Below, piece by piece: positions 6,602 to 8,615 of a stretch of 8,615 bases of DNA. The notes under the pieces were generated by a model. It ran no database searches and was not told where the DNA came from. It was given only the letters and a program-made list of their open reading frames with translations. The position numbers and the translations under genes are program-made. Numbering within the stretch: position 1 is the first letter of the stretch; each line of letters begins with the position of its first letter. Source of the DNA: JANYIP01 sp031394045 (GTDB lineage Bacteria > Actinomycetota > Actinomycetes > Prado026); the NCBI GenBank assembly GCA_031394045.1, contig JANMWN010000337.1, positions 1 to 8,615 of the forward strand. The letters are read 5' to 3'.

Positions 6602-7237
6602 TCAGCGGGTCCTTCGCGCCATCGAGCCGGCCGGGCGGGCCATCGACACCACTCCGGTGACGACAGGGGGCAGGCCGGCCACCGAGCAGAGCACCTCGGA
6701 CCAGGCTTCGAGGTGCGGGCCGAGGCGCGAGTCGACGGCGGTCCACGAAGCGCGGATCTCGATCTCCGCGGTCGCCGCACGGTCCGCCATCGTGCCGAAC
6801 GGCTCCGAGACGACCCGGGTGACGGTGCCGCTGGCGGCCAGGTACGGCACGGCGCGCGCCTCGAGCGCCTCGACCAGCCAGGACCAGCCGACTGAGGGCA
6901 GCATCGGGTCGCTGGCCACCTCGGCCTCGAGCGGGGCGCGTACGAAGGTGACGACGCGGAACGAGCCCTGCCAGGTCTCGTGCCCGGCCGGGTCGTACAG
7001 CACGACGAACCGTCCCGTGGCGAGCTCGTCCGCCTCGTCGCCACCGTCGGCCGCCAGCGCCGCGGGGCTGGGTACAGCGGCGACGTCCGCAGTCATCGCG
7101 ACGGCGAAGGGGGCCAGCCGCTGCGGCGCTGCGGTGTCCTCGAGGGTGACCTCGGGGCGCAGCTGGACGGAGTGCAGGGCCTCGACGGCGCGGCGGAAGG
7201 GCTCCGGTGTCAGCCCGTGGTCTAGCCCGCTGCTCAT
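6602..7237 (-). CDS. DUF3000 family protein of unknown function
   Basis: A 211-aa soluble protein matching the actinobacterial DUF3000 family as I recall it. Conserved-looking blocks are GRFVVLYDP (75-83), WQGSFRVVTFVRA (89-101), VGWSWLVEALE (117-127), SGTVTRVVSEPFG (136-148), RASWT (162-166) and a C-terminal WSEVLCSVAGLPP (179-191). There is no signal peptide or membrane segment, and no catalytic motif I can name. The start is ATG 7237 with no Shine-Dalgarno but TACCCT exactly 6 nt upstream, suggesting a leaderless mRNA. It is the first gene of the leftward run and the WhiI-like gene follows 77 nt later. Its place beside hemE and the regulator recurs in actinobacteria (from memory), but does not reveal its role. 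Confidence 0.88.
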   Translation of the reverse strand: MSSGLDHGLTPEPFRRAVEALHSVQLRPEVTLEDTAAPQRLAPFAVAMTADVAAVPSPAALAADGGDEADELATGRFVVLYDPAGHETWQGSFRVVTFVRAPLEAEVASDPMLPSVGWSWLVEALEARAVPYLAASGTVTRVVSEPFGTMADRAATAEIEIRASWTAVDSRLGPHLEAWSEVLCSVAGLPPVVTGVVSMARPAGSMARRTR

Positions 7238-7243
7238 GTCGTG

Positions 7244-7249
7244 AGGGTA
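7244..7249 (-). promoter_or_regulatory. Candidate leaderless -10 of the DUF3000 gene
   Basis: TACCCT (TAnnnT) is followed by 6 nt and ATG 7237. The region 17 nt further upstream does not resemble a strong -35. It lies in the 95-nt divergent gap shared with the EamA gene. Confidence 0.4.
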
Positions 7250-7317
7250 CGGGCGCGGGGGGCCCGAGAACGGGACCGAGGGCGGCGTCCGGCGTGTCCG
7301 CGGCGCGAGGTCACGGC

Positions 7318-7323
7318 TATTCT
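7318..7323 (+). promoter_or_regulatory. Candidate -10 of the EamA permease gene
   Basis: TATTCT, 9 nt before ATG 7333, would give a leader of about 0-3 nt. No Shine-Dalgarno precedes the ATG and no good -35 is visible. With the DUF3000 hexamer this makes the 95-nt gap a divergent promoter region. Confidence 0.4.
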
Positions 7324-7332
7324 GCGGACGCC

Positions 7333-8190
7333 ATGACCTTCTTCCTCGCCCTGCTGTCCAGCGCGCTCTGGGGCGGTGCCGACTTCGTCGGCGGCACGAT
7401 GTCGAGGCGGATCAAGTCGCTCGCAGTGGTCGGTGGCTCGCAGGCGCTGGCCCTGCTGCTCGTCATCCCGGTGGTGCTGCTGGTCCACGCGACGCACGAC
7501 CCCACCGGGTACCTGCCGTGGGGCATCGCGGCCGGGCTGATCGGGATGGTCTCGCTGGTGGCCTTCTACGCCGCGCTCGCGATCGGCACGATGGGCGTGG
7601 TCGCTCCGATCGCCGCGACCGGCGTCATCGTGCCGGTGGCCATCGGCCTAGGTGGCGGTGAGCGACCGTCGCCGCTCCAGCTCGTGGGCGTCCTGCTGGC
7701 CATCGCGGGCGTCGTGCTGGCCAGCGGTCCGGAGGTGCGCGGGGCTCGCGAAGGCGCCGGGGGAGCGCGAGGTGCGGCAGCCCGGTCGCTGATCCTCGCC
7801 CTCGCCTCAGCCGTTGGCTTCGGCACGGTGCTGTGGATGCTCACCCGCGGGGCCAGGTACAGCGTCGCCATGACCCTGCTCACCCAGCGCTGCGCTAGCG
7901 TCACGGCGGTGCTGGTCGTGCTCCTCTTCGTACGCAGCATGGGCGGGCTGACCGTCCGGGACGTGCCACAGCTGGCGGTGGTGGGGGCCGGGGACGCCGT
8001 GGCGAACGGCTTGTTCTCGGTCGCCAGCCGGGGTGGGCTGGTCAGCCTGGTGGCGGTGCTGGGCTCGCTCTACCCCGTGGGCACCGTGCTGCTGGCCAGG
8101 GTGGTGCACGGCGAGCGGATGAGCCGGGTGCAGAACGTCGGGGTCGTGACTGCGCTGAGCGGCGTCGTGCTGATTGCCGCCGGCGGCTGA
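7333..8190 (+). CDS. EamA/DMT-superfamily membrane transporter
   Basis: A 285-aa inner-membrane permease with ten predicted helices in two EamA halves (about 1-133 and 150-285), joined by a basic Gly/Ala/Arg loop at 135-150. Approximate hydrophobic segments: 3-20, 31-52, 62-83, 86-107, 115-132, 151-170, 178-200, 211-230, 235-257 and 266-284. Typical EamA features are the N-terminal LLSSALWGGADFVGG, the end of the first half (LLAIAGVVLASG) and the matching end of the second half (VVTALSGVVLIAAGG). Such proteins export or import small metabolites, but the substrate cannot be predicted. ATG 7333 is chosen because the first helix begins there; the frame is open upstream to 7207, but that part is Arg/Gly-rich and unlike the family. 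It stands between the DUF3000 gene (divergent) and hemE, 33 nt before the latter. Confidence 0.9.
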   Translation: MTFFLALLSSALWGGADFVGGTMSRRIKSLAVVGGSQALALLLVIPVVLLVHATHDPTGYLPWGIAAGLIGMVSLVAFYAALAIGTMGVVAPIAATGVIVPVAIGLGGGERPSPLQLVGVLLAIAGVVLASGPEVRGAREGAGGARGAAARSLILALASAVGFGTVLWMLTRGARYSVAMTLLTQRCASVTAVLVVLLFVRSMGGLTVRDVPQLAVVGAGDAVANGLFSVASRGGLVSLVAVLGSLYPVGTVLLARVVHGERMSRVQNVGVVTALSGVVLIAAGG

Positions 8191-8211
8191 GCGAGGGCTG
8201 GTCGTGCATGG

Positions 8212-8217
8212 GACTAT
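8212..8217 (+). promoter_or_regulatory. Candidate leaderless -10 of hemE
   Basis: GACTAT, a poor TATAAT match, ends 6 nt before GTG 8224. There is no Shine-Dalgarno. The 33-nt gap after the EamA gene otherwise holds nothing recognisable, so cotranscription from the EamA promoter is equally possible. Confidence 0.25.
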
Positions 8218-8223
8218 CGGGCC

Positions 8224-8615
8224 GTGACTTCCGCCGCAGCGACCGAGCTCGCTGACTCGGCCTTCCTGCTGGCCTGCCGGCGCCGGCCGGTGCCGCATAC
8301 ACCGGTCTGGTTCATGCGGCAGGCCGGCCGGTCCCTGCCCGAGTACCGCCGCATCCGCGAGGGCGTCGGGATGCTCGAGTCCTGCTTCCGGCCCGACCTG
8401 GTCACGGAGATCACCCTGCAGCCGGTCCGCCGGTACGGTGTCGACGCGGCGATCCTGTACAGCGACATCGTCGTACCGCTCAAGGCCGTCGGCGTCGACC
8501 TGGACATCAAGCCCGGCGTCGGGCCCGTCATCGCGCAGCCGGTACGCAGCCGGGAGGGGCTGGCCGCGCTCCGTCCGCTCGAGCCGGGCGACGTCGACGC
8601 GGTGGCCGAGGCCGT
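8224..8615 (+). CDS. hemE: Uroporphyrinogen decarboxylase HemE, 3' part beyond window
   Basis: Decarboxylates the four acetate side chains of uroporphyrinogen III to give coproporphyrinogen III, in cytosolic haem synthesis. 130 codons are visible of about 350. The signature PVWFMRQAGRSLPEYR holds R32 and R36, the equivalents of the substrate-carboxylate-binding arginines (R37 and R41 in the human enzyme). ILYSDIVVPLKAVG holds D81, the equivalent of the pyrrole-NH-binding catalytic aspartate (D86 in human). The downstream block DLDIKPGVGPVI also fits the family. The start is GTG 8224; the leading 15 or so residues are the usual short variable N-terminus. It is in the same direction as the EamA gene. 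Only the left third can be judged, and that part looks intact. Confidence 0.95.
   Translation, partial: MTSAAATELADSAFLLACRRRPVPHTPVWFMRQAGRSLPEYRRIREGVGMLESCFRPDLVTEITLQPVRRYGVDAAILYSDIVVPLKAVGVDLDIKPGVGPVIAQPVRSREGLAALRPLEPGDVDAVAEA

Noticed and set aside
7207..7332. N-terminal extension of the EamA permease
   Set aside because: The upstream in-frame stretch is Arg/Gly-rich, overlaps the divergent DUF3000 start and its promoter region, and precedes a normal first helix at ATG 7333.
1..8615. tRNA or rRNA genes, CRISPR array, IS element, toxin-antitoxin or phage-defence module
   Set aside because: I looked for tRNA-like cloverleafs, regularly spaced repeats, transposase motifs, terminal repeats and defence-type domains, and saw none.

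Overview
The window is chromosomal DNA of a high-GC Gram-positive bacterium. GC is very high, with G or C in most third codon positions, GTG starts are common, and several starts lack a Shine-Dalgarno sequence. Protein similarity as I recall it (DUF3000, a HRDC-type RNase D, a WhiI-like regulator, an actinobacterial FadA/FadB pair) points to Actinomycetota, probably a Nocardioides/Kribbella-like member of the Propionibacteriales. The genus is inference.

Layout, left to right. On the minus strand, read from right to left: a DUF3000 protein (7237-6602), a WhiI/LuxR-type orphan regulator with a degenerate receiver (6524-5892), RNase D (5837-4515), a GNAT acetyltransferase (4507-4007), a broken AlkD-like DNA-alkylation-repair gene (4010-3359), the thiolase fadA (3286-2036) and the fatty-acid oxidation alpha subunit fadB (2039 to beyond the left edge). 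On the plus strand: a ten-helix EamA/DMT-family permease (7333-8190) and the 5' part of hemE, uroporphyrinogen decarboxylase (8224 to beyond the right edge).

Functionally, fadA and fadB form one beta-oxidation unit. They overlap by ATGA, fadB has a good internal Shine-Dalgarno, and a candidate promoter with a palindromic operator-like site lies just upstream of fadA. GNAT and the alkD remnant form a second coupled pair (GTGA overlap). The order hemE / DUF3000 / regulator / RNase D / fadA / fadB matches, from memory, the neighbourhood of whiI in Streptomyces. Relative to that, the EamA gene and the GNAT-alkD pair look like later insertions.

No mobile element, CRISPR array, tRNA, rRNA or clearly new multi-gene system is visible. 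The points most worth checking are the alkD pseudogene, whose deletion removes the active-site arginine segment; the regulator with a glutamate at the phosphoacceptor position; the palindrome at the fadA promoter; a perfect 11-bp inverted repeat over the alkD start; and a recurring -10-like hexamer exactly 6 nt before SD-less starts, which suggests leaderless transcripts.
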